Assembly (NCBI RefSeq): GCF_026339735.1
Contig: NZ_JAPEQG010000001.1
Coordinates: 2,480,001-2,544,000, forward strand
Length of the DNA stretch: 64,000 nucleotides
Source: Streptomyces sp. NBC_01669
GTDB lineage: Bacteria > Actinomycetota > Actinomycetes > Streptomycetales > Streptomycetaceae
Reading direction: 5' to 3'
Shown here: positions 17,044-24,668 of the stretch, piece after piece
Layout of the letters: each line of letters begins with the position of its first letter
Position numbering within the stretch: position 1 is the first letter of the stretch
Translations under genes and position numbers: made by a program
The notes under the pieces: generated by a model
Database searches by the model: none
The model's input: the letters and a program-made list of their open reading frames with translations, nothing else
Told to the model about the DNA's origin: nothing

Positions 17044-18416
17044 CAGTTGACTCCTTCTTCGGACGTGGTGTCCTCGGGGGCATCGGTTCCGGCCTCGTCG
17101 CGCAGGCGCGGGAAGAGCGGTACCTGCGCGGCGGTCTTCAGATAGGAGGCACCGCTCGTGCCACCCGTGCCGGGCACATCGCCGATGATTTTCAGCGTGA
17201 GCCCCCAGTGGTTGCGCTTCATCGCCCCCCACGCCTTGTCCAGCCGCTCCATGGCCTCGGCCACCTGTGCCGCGCGGTCGGCCGGCAGATTCGCGGCGCG
17301 CGAGGCGAACGTGGCGTCCAGGCCTGGTCCTTCGACGACCACGGCCGGGATCTTCTTGCCCGTCGGCATCGGCTGCCCGGGTACGCAGAAGGCCTCCACC
17401 TGTCGGTACCAGCGTGACTGGATGGCGCTCCTGCCGTCCGTGTAGGCGCGGATGATGGCGAACGAGTCGATCGGCATACCGGTCAGGACGCGGTACAGGA
17501 TGGGCGTGGCCTCGATCCGGGCGGCCCCGTCGGCGAGCAGTTCGAGGACGGCCGGCACGTTCCCGAGCTCCAGCGCCGCTGCCGCCGCCTCCACGTCGCG
17601 GGCGACCTGCTGGTAGATGCCCTCGAAGATCTGGATGCTGCGGATGAACATCAGCTCGTCGTGCAGCCGGGTGGTGGGAATCAGCGTGAGCTCCACCGCC
17701 TTCCGGTAGAGCACGGGGAAGCTTTCGGCCGTCGACTGGGCGGCCTTGCTCGCGACGGCGGCCAGGGTGTCGGCGGCGCTCTGTCCGGTCAGCGCCGTAC
17801 GCAGCTGCGCCAGGTCCTCCGACTCGGCCGCCGCGCGCGGAAGATAGTCCGCGATCCGGGTGAGCGTGCGGGCGGCGGCCCGGGTACGGGCATAGGCGCG
17901 CACGTCGTCGGGCGCGGTCGCCAGCGCCTCCGCCTCGATGGCCACGAGGTCGGCGACGGCCACCGCGGTGAAGCCGTCGATGGCCTCGGCCCGGCGTCCG
18001 GGACCGGCCTGCTCGACGAGCGAGTCGAAGACAGCGGTCCCGATGTACGAGTCGTAGTCGCCGTCCGTCCGGTCGTACGTCATCGGCAGCCAGTCCGCGA
18101 GCAGCCGCTCCTCCCCGTACGCCGGGGCGCTCGCGGTGAGCTTCTCACCGACGGTACGCAGCTCGGCGAGCAGGTCGTCGTCGGCGTGATTGCGCCCTAC
18201 GGCCCGGTAGTGGGCGAGCACTTCGGCGTACGGAAACGCCTGCGTCGGAGCCTTCGACCACCGTGCGAGTGCATGGCGAGCGGCCTCCGCCGAGCGTTCG
18301 GCCGGCCTGGCCCGCTCGACGGCCAGGCTCACCCCGCCGACGCCGCTGTGTCCCGGCCAGACGGTCTCCCCGGGGGCTGTCTGACCACCGCTGCGATCTT
18401 CTGTTGTGGATCCCAC
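17043..18416 (-). CDS. Tryptophan 2,3-dioxygenase/PrnB-superfamily heme protein
   Basis: A 457-residue protein. Its C-terminal motif RNHWGLTLKIIGDVPGTGG, followed by TSGASYL, matches the heme-ligand and substrate-loop region of tryptophan 2,3-dioxygenases (a His, then IG...GTGGxSG..YL). It is far longer than a typical bacterial TDO (about 280 residues), and its N-terminal 250 residues did not look like one to me. It probably belongs to a divergent branch of the TDO/IDO/PrnB heme group, whose members open or rearrange the indole ring or hydroxylate aromatic amino acids. The start is GTG at 18416 after GGGG. It is first in an operon with a methyltransferase and is controlled by SARP operator 4. 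The reaction is unknown. Confidence 0.75.
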   Translation of the reverse strand: MGSTTEDRSGGQTAPGETVWPGHSGVGGVSLAVERARPAERSAEAARHALARWSKAPTQAFPYAEVLAHYRAVGRNHADDDLLAELRTVGEKLTASAPAYGEERLLADWLPMTYDRTDGDYDSYIGTAVFDSLVEQAGPGRRAEAIDGFTAVAVADLVAIEAEALATAPDDVRAYARTRAAARTLTRIADYLPRAAAESEDLAQLRTALTGQSAADTLAAVASKAAQSTAESFPVLYRKAVELTLIPTTRLHDELMFIRSIQIFEGIYQQVARDVEAAAAALELGNVPAVLELLADGAARIEATPILYRVLTGMPIDSFAIIRAYTDGRSAIQSRWYRQVEAFCVPGQPMPTGKKIPAVVVEGPGLDATFASRAANLPADRAAQVAEAMERLDKAWGAMKRNHWGLTLKIIGDVPGTGGTSGASYLKTAAQVPLFPRLRDEAGTDAPEDTTSEEGVN

Positions 18417-18485
18417 GGATTACCCCATATTCCCTGGATGCGGACGGGCCGCCCGCAGCTGCTCATCAGTCGGGTCTCGGGGCGA

Positions 18486-18517
18486 AGCATTCCGGGCGTG
18501 GCTATATTTCTTCGATA
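18486..18517 (-). promoter_or_regulatory. SARP-type operator and promoter 4 (drives the TDO-like/methyltransferase operon)
   Basis: Minus strand: imperfect heptamer TATCGAA (18517-18511), spacer GAAA, TATAGCC (18506-18500), 8 bp, then AATGCT (18491-18486) as the -10. It lies in the divergent gap with the thioesterase gene. The orientation matching sites 1-3 points to the minus-strand operon. An effect on the thioesterase is possible but not shown. Confidence 0.75.
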
Positions 18518-18581
18518 TGCAGGGGGTGACGGCCCGCGGCTCGAGGATTTCACTATGATTCGGCGCCGGAGGGGATTTCTA

Positions 18582-19346
18582 ATGGGTATTACCGCGGAAA
18601 GAAGTGATGGCCTCTGGTTCCGGCGGCTGCGGGGCACGGCCGAACCGGCCCTGCGGCTGGCGTGCTTCCCGCACGCCGGGGGCACCGCGAGCATGTTCCG
18701 GGGCTGGCGGCGGCTGCTGCCACCGGACGTCGAGCTGCTCGCCGCCCGCTACCCGGGCCGGCAGGACCGGATCGCGGAACCGGTCATCGAGTCGATGGAC
18801 GAACTCGCGGACCGGATCACCGGGGCGCTGCTCGGCCTCCTCGACCGTCCGCTCGCACTCTTCGGGCACAGCATGGGATCCGCGGTGGCGTACGCCGTCG
18901 CGGCCAAGCTGTCGGCGGAGCACGGGGTGAATCCCGCGCTCCTCATCGTCTCGGGCCGGCCGGCGCCGCACCGCGTGGAACCGACGACCGTGCACCATGA
19001 GGGGGACGAGGCGATCATCGAATCGCTCCGGCGGCTGGGCAGTACGCAACTGGACGTCTTCGACGACCCGGACCTCAGGGAGCTCCTGATGCCGGCCCTG
19101 AGAGCGGACTACCGGGTCCTGGAGACGGGCAGGCCGCACCACCCGGTGGCGCTCGGCACCCCGATCGTGGCCTGCGCGGGCATCAGCGATCCGCGATGCG
19201 GCCTCGACGGACTGAGATCCTGGGAGGAACTCACCACCTCGTCGTTCACCCATCGCGTTTTCCCTGGCGATCATTTCTATCTGGAACCGTACGAGGCGGA
19301 CCTCGTCGACTATTTTTCCAAGCATTTGAGGGCGCTTCGAAATTGA
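18582..19346 (+). CDS. Type II thioesterase (alpha/beta hydrolase)
   Basis: A 254-residue editing thioesterase of the GrsT/TycF family. Motifs are FPHAGG near residue 29, the nucleophile elbow GHSMGS (Ser at about residue 95) and the catalytic His in PGDHFYLEPY near the C-terminus. Such enzymes release misprimed or stalled acyl groups from NRPS carrier domains. The ATG at 18582 follows GGAGGGG; an earlier in-frame ATG at 18555 lacks a ribosome site. It is transcribed away from the TDO-like operon. It is one of the few plus-strand genes of the cluster. Confidence 0.93.
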   Translation: MGITAERSDGLWFRRLRGTAEPALRLACFPHAGGTASMFRGWRRLLPPDVELLAARYPGRQDRIAEPVIESMDELADRITGALLGLLDRPLALFGHSMGSAVAYAVAAKLSAEHGVNPALLIVSGRPAPHRVEPTTVHHEGDEAIIESLRRLGSTQLDVFDDPDLRELLMPALRADYRVLETGRPHHPVALGTPIVACAGISDPRCGLDGLRSWEELTTSSFTHRVFPGDHFYLEPYEADLVDYFSKHLRALRN

Positions 19347-19371
19347 ACCGATATCGCTTCAAAAATAGGAG
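19343..19371 (+). promoter_or_regulatory. Possible promoter of the small exported peptide gene
   Basis: TTGAAC at 19343-19348 and TAGGAG at 19366-19371 are separated by 17 bp, a good vegetative-type spacing. They lie 51-79 bp upstream of the peptide's ATG and overlap the thioesterase stop. The local sequence is unusually AT-rich for this genome. Confidence 0.4.
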
Positions 19372-19421
19372 CCCCTAGCGTTACTCCTGTCGCACCCGCA
19401 AAGCCTGACGAGGAGTTGGAA

Positions 19422-19616
19422 ATGCTCGCCACCAAGACGGTTCCCGCCACCATCGGAGCCCTGTGCACCGCCGCGCTCCTGCTGGCCGGCATGGCAGCCG
19501 CCGTGACCACGGGCCCGGCCGCACCGGACGGCTTCCGGTTCGCCGCCGAGCAGCCGTGGAGCGCCCCCGGCGAGGGAGGCGGCGCCACGACGCAGGACGA
19601 GCAGCCCTGGTCGTAA
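19422..19616 (+). CDS. Small exported peptide with duplicated C-terminal EQPWS motif
   Basis: A 64-residue protein not recognised as any family. Residues 1-28 form a signal-like segment (positively charged Lys-5, then a long Ala/Leu/Val stretch ending AGMAAAV). The remaining 36 residues are small, acidic and Gly-rich. The pentapeptide EQPWS occurs twice, once at about residues 43-47 and again as the very last five residues. The ATG at 19422 follows AGGAG by seven bases. It lies between the thioesterase and the convergent SARP-TPR regulator and is followed by a strong hairpin. It may be a secreted structural or signalling peptide; a signal role is inference only. Confidence 0.72.
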   Translation: MLATKTVPATIGALCTAALLLAGMAAAVTTGPAAPDGFRFAAEQPWSAPGEGGGATTQDEQPWS

Positions 19617-19631
19617 CCGCTCGCACAAGCC

Positions 19632-19682
19632 CGCCGGCCCGGCCCGCGCCCCCGTCGCGGACCGGGCCGGCGTTCGTCCGCG
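19632..19682. terminator. Terminator-like hairpin between the peptide gene and the SARP gene
   Basis: An 11-bp arm (CGCCGGCCCGG at 19632-19642) is exactly complementary to 19672-19682, with a 29-nt loop. It begins 15 bp after the peptide stop and 98 bp beyond the SARP stop, so it can serve both convergent genes. Confidence 0.6.
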
Positions 19683-19779
19683 CGCGGGCAGGCGGGTCCA
19701 CACCCGCCCACACGGGCAGCACGGGCAGACGGGGCACAGGGGGCTCACATGCCGGGTTCCCTGTCCCGCGCCCTCCCCG

Positions 19780-22764
19780 TCAGTTGTCGAGCAGCCGGGC
19801 GAGTTCGGCGACCGGTACGGGGCTGCCGGGGCCCACGGTCCGTGCCGCGTCGCCGAGGCGGCCGACGCGGCGCTGCCAGGCGTCGGCGCCGAGGTCCGTG
19901 AAGACCGCCCGCGCCCGGCCGAGCATCCCCACGCCCTCCCCGTCCCCCCGCGCGACGAGGATGACGCCGAGATCCACCCTGATCCTGGCCTGCAGGAATC
20001 GGTCGGCCAGATCCTCGGCCACGCGCAGCGCGTCCTGGAGGCAGCTCTGCGCGTCGTCGAGCAGCTCCTGCCGCCACAGCGCCTCCCCGAGCCCCCGCAG
20101 CGCGAACACTTCGCCGACGGTGTCGCCTTCGACGCGGGACAGCCCCAGTGCGGTCCGGCAGTGCTCCGCCGCTCTGGCGGGTTCGCCGTTACGCATCTGG
20201 GCCTCGGCCAACCGGTAGGTGTTCTGCGCCTCACCCCTGAGGAATCCGGCCGCACGGCTCATCGAGACGGCCTCGGCGCTCAGGATGATGCCCTCACTCA
20301 CCCGCCCAGACTCCAGTTCGATCTGCGCCATCAGGCCGAGGACGTAGCTCTCGGACATCAGATCACCGACCTTCTTGAAGCCGCGCAGCGCCTCCTCGGC
20401 ATGGCGCAGGGCCGTCCCCAACTCGCCCCGGAACCGCCCGCACAGAGCCAGATTCCGTCGTACGAGCGCGAGCCCGTGCTCCTCGCCCTGTTCGTCGAAG
20501 AGCTTCTGCGCGGGGTTCAGCCAGGCCTCCGCCGCCGCGTACCTGCTCTGGTAGATCTCCAGGGAGCCGAGGGACTGGAGCATCGCCGCCTCACCGATGC
20601 GGTCGCCGGTGCGGCGGGCGGCCTCCAGGGCGTGCCTGGCGCAGGTGCGCCAGTCCTCCAGGTAGTTGTGGGTGGAGAACAGGGTGCTGCTGCTCATCGT
20701 CAGGTCCCAGGCCTGCGCGGAGCGGTCGGTGCGCGCCGCCTGCTCGACGACCGCGACGATCGCGGCACGCTCCGACTCGAACCAGGCCATCGGGTCGGCA
20801 AGCAGGTCGTCCACCATCTCCTCGGGCAGGGACAGGCGCGGCGCGGGCCCGTGGATGATGGTGTAGTCACCGCCGTGCGCCCGCCGGTGTGCGGCATCGG
20901 CAAGAGACAGCCAGGCACCGAAGGCCCGGTCGAGGGCGGCGTCGCGTTCCTCCTCGGTCTCCTCGGCCTGCGCGCACTCCCAGCCGAACAGCCGCAGCAG
21001 ATCCTGGAAGCGGTAGCGGATGGCACCGTCCGTGTCCCCGGTGACGACCTCCAGCAGCTGGGCGTCGACGAGTTGCTCGATGAGTGTCTCGGCGGTCGCC
21101 TGATCGGTGTCGAGGACGGCGGCGCCCACCCATGAGGTGAAGTCGGGTACGGCGAGCAGGCCGAGGCGCCGGTACATCCGGGCGGCGGCCGGCGGCAGTG
21201 CTCGGTAGCTGAGCCGGAATCCGGCGCGTACCCCCTGGTCGCCCTGGCTGAGTTCATCCAGCCGCAGCCGCTGGTCGGAGAGCCGGTTGACGAGGGTCCG
21301 CACCGACCAGTGCGGCTTGGCGGCCAGCCGGGCGCCGGCGATGCGCAGGGCGAGCGGCAGCCGGTCGCAGAGCTGACTGAGGAGTTCGGCGCCTGCCGGG
21401 TCGGCGGCGATCCGCTCCTCGCCCGCGACCTTCCGGAGCAGCCGGATGGCCTCGTCCTGGTTCATGACGTTGAGCCCGATGCGGCGTACGGCGTAGTCGC
21501 CGGTCAGCCCGTCGAGCGCGTCCCGCCCGGTGATCAGCACACAGCATCGGCCGTTTCCCGGCATCAGCAGGCGGACCTGCTGATACGAGGCGGCGTTGTC
21601 GAGCACGATCAGGACCCGTCTGCTGCCCAGGACGCTGCGGTACAGGGCGGCGCGTTCGTTCGGGTCGGTCGGGACCTGCGGGCCGGGCACCCCGAGCGCC
21701 CGCAGAAAGCGGTCGAGGACGGCGCTGGCCGCCGTGGGGTCGTCATGCTCGTCGTACCCCCGCAGATCCGCGAAGAGCTGGCCGTCGGGGAACTGCTCGG
21801 CGACCTGGTGGGCCCAGTGCACGGCGAGTGCCGTCTTACCCACCCCGCTCACCCCGGAGATGGCACCCACGGCGAGGGGCGCGTGGCCCCGCCGCTCGTC
21901 GAGCAGCCCGTCGAGCAGGGCGAGCTGAGCCGCCCGCCCGGTGAAGGCCGCTCCCCCGGCGGGAAGCTGCGCAGGTAAGGAGACGGTCGGCGCGGCAATA
22001 TGGCGCACGGTCAGCTCCGGTGCGTCCCGCAGCACTTGGTCGTGCAGCTCCTGGAGTGCGGGGCCCGGCTCGATCCCCAGCTCCTCGACGAGCAGCTGGC
22101 GTGCCTCGCGGAACACTTCGAGCGCTTCGGCCCGGCGCCCCGACCGGTAGTGGGCGAGGATCAGGTGGGCGCGCGCCTGCTCGCGCAGCGGGTGCTCCTT
22201 GACCAGCCCGGCGAGCTCCCCGATGAGCGAGCGGTGCTGGCCCAGTTGCAGACGTAGCCCGGCCAGCTCCTCGTACGCGTCGAGGCGGAGCTCATCGAGC
22301 GTCGCCGCACCCTCCTCGGCACCGTTGATGCCGTCGAGCGCGGGGCCGCGCCACAGGTTCAACGCACTCTCCAGCACGGCCCCGGCCTCCGCGGCCTGCC
22401 CACGCCGGATCAACTCCCGCCCCCGCCGCACCTCTTCCTCGAACTCCAGCGAGTCGACGACATGGTCGCCGGTCGCCAGGATGTAGCCGGGATGTGCCGT
22501 GACGATGAGATCGTCCACATTCGCCTCGGACTCGAACGTCTTGCGCAGCCCCGAGACACAGATCGCGATCTGGTTCCTCGACGTCGACGGTGGACTCCCC
22601 TGCCAGACCGCCTTGATGAGACTGTCCACCGAGACGACGCGGTCGGGCGACAGCAAGAGCATGGCCAGTACGGTCCGCTGCCGTGCTCCCCCCACCGAGA
22701 TTGTGCGTTCGCCTGCGTTGACGACCAGTTGCCCCAGGATTCTGAACACCAACTGCTGCGACAA
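19780..22764 (-). CDS. SARP family activator with NB-ARC and TPR domains (AfsR-like)
   Basis: A 994-residue pathway regulator. The N-terminal OmpR-like winged helix (about residues 1-95) and BTAD (about 100-250) are followed by an NB-ARC ATPase with P-loop GVSGVGKTA (near 305) and Walker B VLIVLDN, and then a C-terminal TPR region (about 650-994). SARPs bind heptameric direct repeats 8 bp upstream of the -10, and four such sites occur in this cluster. The start is TTG at 22764, four bases after GGGGGAG; the frame extends upstream but without a better site. A rare TTA leucine codon at 21976-21978 predicts dependence on the bldA tRNA. A 26-bp palindrome lies just upstream. Confidence 0.93.
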   Translation of the reverse strand: MSQQLVFRILGQLVVNAGERTISVGGARQRTVLAMLLLSPDRVVSVDSLIKAVWQGSPPSTSRNQIAICVSGLRKTFESEANVDDLIVTAHPGYILATGDHVVDSLEFEEEVRRGRELIRRGQAAEAGAVLESALNLWRGPALDGINGAEEGAATLDELRLDAYEELAGLRLQLGQHRSLIGELAGLVKEHPLREQARAHLILAHYRSGRRAEALEVFREARQLLVEELGIEPGPALQELHDQVLRDAPELTVRHIAAPTVSLPAQLPAGGAAFTGRAAQLALLDGLLDERRGHAPLAVGAISGVSGVGKTALAVHWAHQVAEQFPDGQLFADLRGYDEHDDPTAASAVLDRFLRALGVPGPQVPTDPNERAALYRSVLGSRRVLIVLDNAASYQQVRLLMPGNGRCCVLITGRDALDGLTGDYAVRRIGLNVMNQDEAIRLLRKVAGEERIAADPAGAELLSQLCDRLPLALRIAGARLAAKPHWSVRTLVNRLSDQRLRLDELSQGDQGVRAGFRLSYRALPPAAARMYRRLGLLAVPDFTSWVGAAVLDTDQATAETLIEQLVDAQLLEVVTGDTDGAIRYRFQDLLRLFGWECAQAEETEEERDAALDRAFGAWLSLADAAHRRAHGGDYTIIHGPAPRLSLPEEMVDDLLADPMAWFESERAAIVAVVEQAARTDRSAQAWDLTMSSSTLFSTHNYLEDWRTCARHALEAARRTGDRIGEAAMLQSLGSLEIYQSRYAAAEAWLNPAQKLFDEQGEEHGLALVRRNLALCGRFRGELGTALRHAEEALRGFKKVGDLMSESYVLGLMAQIELESGRVSEGIILSAEAVSMSRAAGFLRGEAQNTYRLAEAQMRNGEPARAAEHCRTALGLSRVEGDTVGEVFALRGLGEALWRQELLDDAQSCLQDALRVAEDLADRFLQARIRVDLGVILVARGDGEGVGMLGRARAVFTDLGADAWQRRVGRLGDAARTVGPGSPVPVAELARLLDN

Positions 22765-22794
22765 AAAACTCCCCCGTCCCCCGTCCCCACGGAT

Positions 22795-22820
22795 CAGTCT
22801 GACTGCATGCAATCAGACTG
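22795..22820. promoter_or_regulatory. 26-bp near-perfect palindrome upstream of the SARP gene
   Basis: Arms read CAGTCTGACTGCA and, on the opposite strand, CAGTCTGATTGCA, with one mismatched pair and the centre GCATGC. It ends about 30 bp before the SARP start, so it is a candidate operator controlling the regulator. From 22821 to about 23127 I see no gene; the 5' part is AT-rich. Confidence 0.6.
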
Positions 22821-23127
22821 GCCACAAAAGAAGACCAAAAAGATCACAGAATCGTCGCGACCATGGAGGTTGCGTGGGCAATCATGTCAACCGGGAAGGG
22901 GTCTGGCGATGCGAGAAGGGAACGGATCCGGACAGTTTTCATCGACCCGGGAGTAACTTCATCCGGCGGGCAACACCACGGCAAAGAGGCCGAAATCTGG
23001 AGCCGAAGATTCCGTTACGTCCGTACGCAGTTCCGGCCGCCGGACGTTTCCCGGGCGCCGGTCAGCTCCCGTACCGAGCTCGTCGCACCCGCGGCAAGCA
23101 CCGCGTCGACCGGGCGCACATCGCGCG

Positions 23128-23322
23128 TCACGAGGCCACCGCCGTGGCCGCGTCGGACCGGGGCCGTCCGTGCTCGCGCATGCGGTCCTGGACGTAGATC
23201 TTGGAACGCTGGTCGCGGGCGAACACGGTGTCGAGCCGGGTGAGGGTGCCATCGCCGACGAAGGCGGTCAACCCACTGGTCCGTAGCTGTGAGAAGCGCG
23301 TGGATCGCGAGTCTGCAGCCAC
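23128..23322 (-). pseudogene. Fragment of an NADPH-dependent flavoprotein reductase (FNR-like domain)
   Basis: A 64-codon frame whose centre, GTLTRLDTVFARDQ, followed by KIYVQDRMREHG, matches the NADP-binding part of cytochrome P450 reductase/sulfite reductase flavoproteins (typically ...TRLDTAFSRDQ...KxYVQDRMREH...). The FAD- and FMN-binding parts are absent, and the following W...G..YVCGD segment is lost. It is therefore a decayed remnant, not a functional gene. It lies about 110 bp from the P450 gene, but on present evidence is not its partner. Confidence 0.6.
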
Positions 23323-23431
23323 GTCACCGGTCCCTCCACCGCGGCATGGAACACGCCCTGCTGGTCCGACCAGCGGGATACGGGGCAGACCGCCACTCCT
23401 GCCTGCTGTCGTGTGCCGCCACGCAGCCGAG

Positions 23432-24637
23432 TCATAGGTGGACGGGCAGGTGGCGGGGTCCGCGGAGCATGGCGTTCTGCCGGTAGGGGGGCGGGTCCTG
23501 GGCCAGGCTTGCCGTGCTCAGGTGGGGGATCAACGCGCCGAGCGCGGCCTCGGCCTCAAGGCGGGCGAGGGGTGCGCCGTAGCACAGGTGGATGCCGCTG
23601 CCGAAGCCGAAGTGCTGGTTGTCCGGCCGGGTGGGATCGAACCGATCGGGGTCGTGGAACCGCCTCGGGTCGCGGTTGCCTGAGGCCAGCGCCAGTACGA
23701 CGGAAGTTCCTTGGGAAATCGTGGTGCCGGCGATGTCGATGTCGGCGTGGGGGATCCTCTCGCGCATGTGGACCGGGGGCTCGTATCGCAGTAGTTCCTC
23801 CACCGCCCGCGGCAGCAGGCCGGGTTCGCGACGAAGGTGGTCCAGTTGCTCGGGTTGGCGCAGCAGTGTGAGGACTCCGTTGGTGATCAGATTGACCGTG
23901 GTCTCGTGCCCCGCGATGAACAACAGCACGGTGGTTTCCGCGAGTTCCTCCTGGCTGAGCCGCAGGGCCGGATCCGGCTCGTTGACGAAGGCGGAGAGCA
24001 TGTCGTCGGTGGGCCGGTCGCGGCGCTGTTCAGCGAGGTTGACCAGGTACAGCCCCATCTCCTGCCGGGCCTGGCGGCCCGTCTGGTCCCGTTCCGTGGT
24101 GTCTTCCTCGGGCCCGATGTCGGCGGTCGCGACGATGGAGTCGGTCCATGCCTGGAACAGTGACTCGTCCTCGCGCGGGACGCCGAGCAGTCGGCAGATG
24201 ACTGTGATGGGCAGGGGGTAGGCGAAGTCGTCGACGATGTCGATCTGCTTGCGGTCCCGGAGTTCCTCGATCAGTTCCCCGGTGATGCGGGTGATCTCGC
24301 CGCGCATGGCGTCGACCCGGCCAGGGCTGTGCGGTGGGCCGAACGGGCGCATGGCCAGGGTGCGCAGCCTGTGGTGCTCGGGGTCGTCGAGCCGCAGGAA
24401 CGGCGGCTTCACCGTCTCACCGGACGGGTACGGGGACGGAGCGGTGCGGATGCGTGGATCGGCACTGATCCGAGGGTCGTGGAGCAGAGCGGCGATCTCG
24501 TGGTAGGTGCCGATCAGATAGCTGCCGTCGGCCTGCCGCACCACGGGACCGGCCTCGCGGAGTTCCGCGTACAGCGGGTAGGGGTTGGGGCGGTTCGCGT
24601 AGTCGGTGATCCGTGCCAGCAAGGTCTCGGAGTCCAT
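23432..24637 (-). CDS. Cytochrome P450
   Basis: A 401-residue bacterial P450. It has the I-helix oxygen-activation motif LFIAGHETT (about residue 233), the ExxR pair in EELLRYEPPV and the heme-binding loop FGFGSGIHLCYGAPLARLE with the cysteine ligand near 347. ATG 24637 follows GAGGAGCC. It is the last gene of a ferredoxin-reductase-P450 operon that provides the whole electron chain. It may tailor the neighbouring lipopeptide, but it lies beyond the SARP gene, lacks a SARP box and could be independent. Confidence 0.93.
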   Translation of the reverse strand: MDSETLLARITDYANRPNPYPLYAELREAGPVVRQADGSYLIGTYHEIAALLHDPRISADPRIRTAPSPYPSGETVKPPFLRLDDPEHHRLRTLAMRPFGPPHSPGRVDAMRGEITRITGELIEELRDRKQIDIVDDFAYPLPITVICRLLGVPREDESLFQAWTDSIVATADIGPEEDTTERDQTGRQARQEMGLYLVNLAEQRRDRPTDDMLSAFVNEPDPALRLSQEELAETTVLLFIAGHETTVNLITNGVLTLLRQPEQLDHLRREPGLLPRAVEELLRYEPPVHMRERIPHADIDIAGTTISQGTSVVLALASGNRDPRRFHDPDRFDPTRPDNQHFGFGSGIHLCYGAPLARLEAEAALGALIPHLSTASLAQDPPPYRQNAMLRGPRHLPVHL

Positions 24638-24668
24638 GGTGGCTCCTCGTGGTTGGGCGGGACGTGGG

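Noticed and set aside
18502..18582. Reading SARP site 4 as the thioesterase promoter
   Set aside because: The TATAGCC heptamer, 8-bp spacing and -10 fit only on the minus strand; in the plus direction no -10 lies at the right distance.
1..22764. Naming the product as a daptomycin, friulimicin or laspartomycin relative
   Set aside because: FAAL/ACP, Dap and TDO-like genes recall these families, but the A-T-C-A start, the separate C protein and the truncated view do not allow an assignment.
22821..23243. Plus-strand frame MEVAWAIMSTGKG... as a gene
   Set aside because: Composition changes along the frame to Arg/Pro-rich shadow sequence, with no motif, and it overlaps the flavoprotein remnant.
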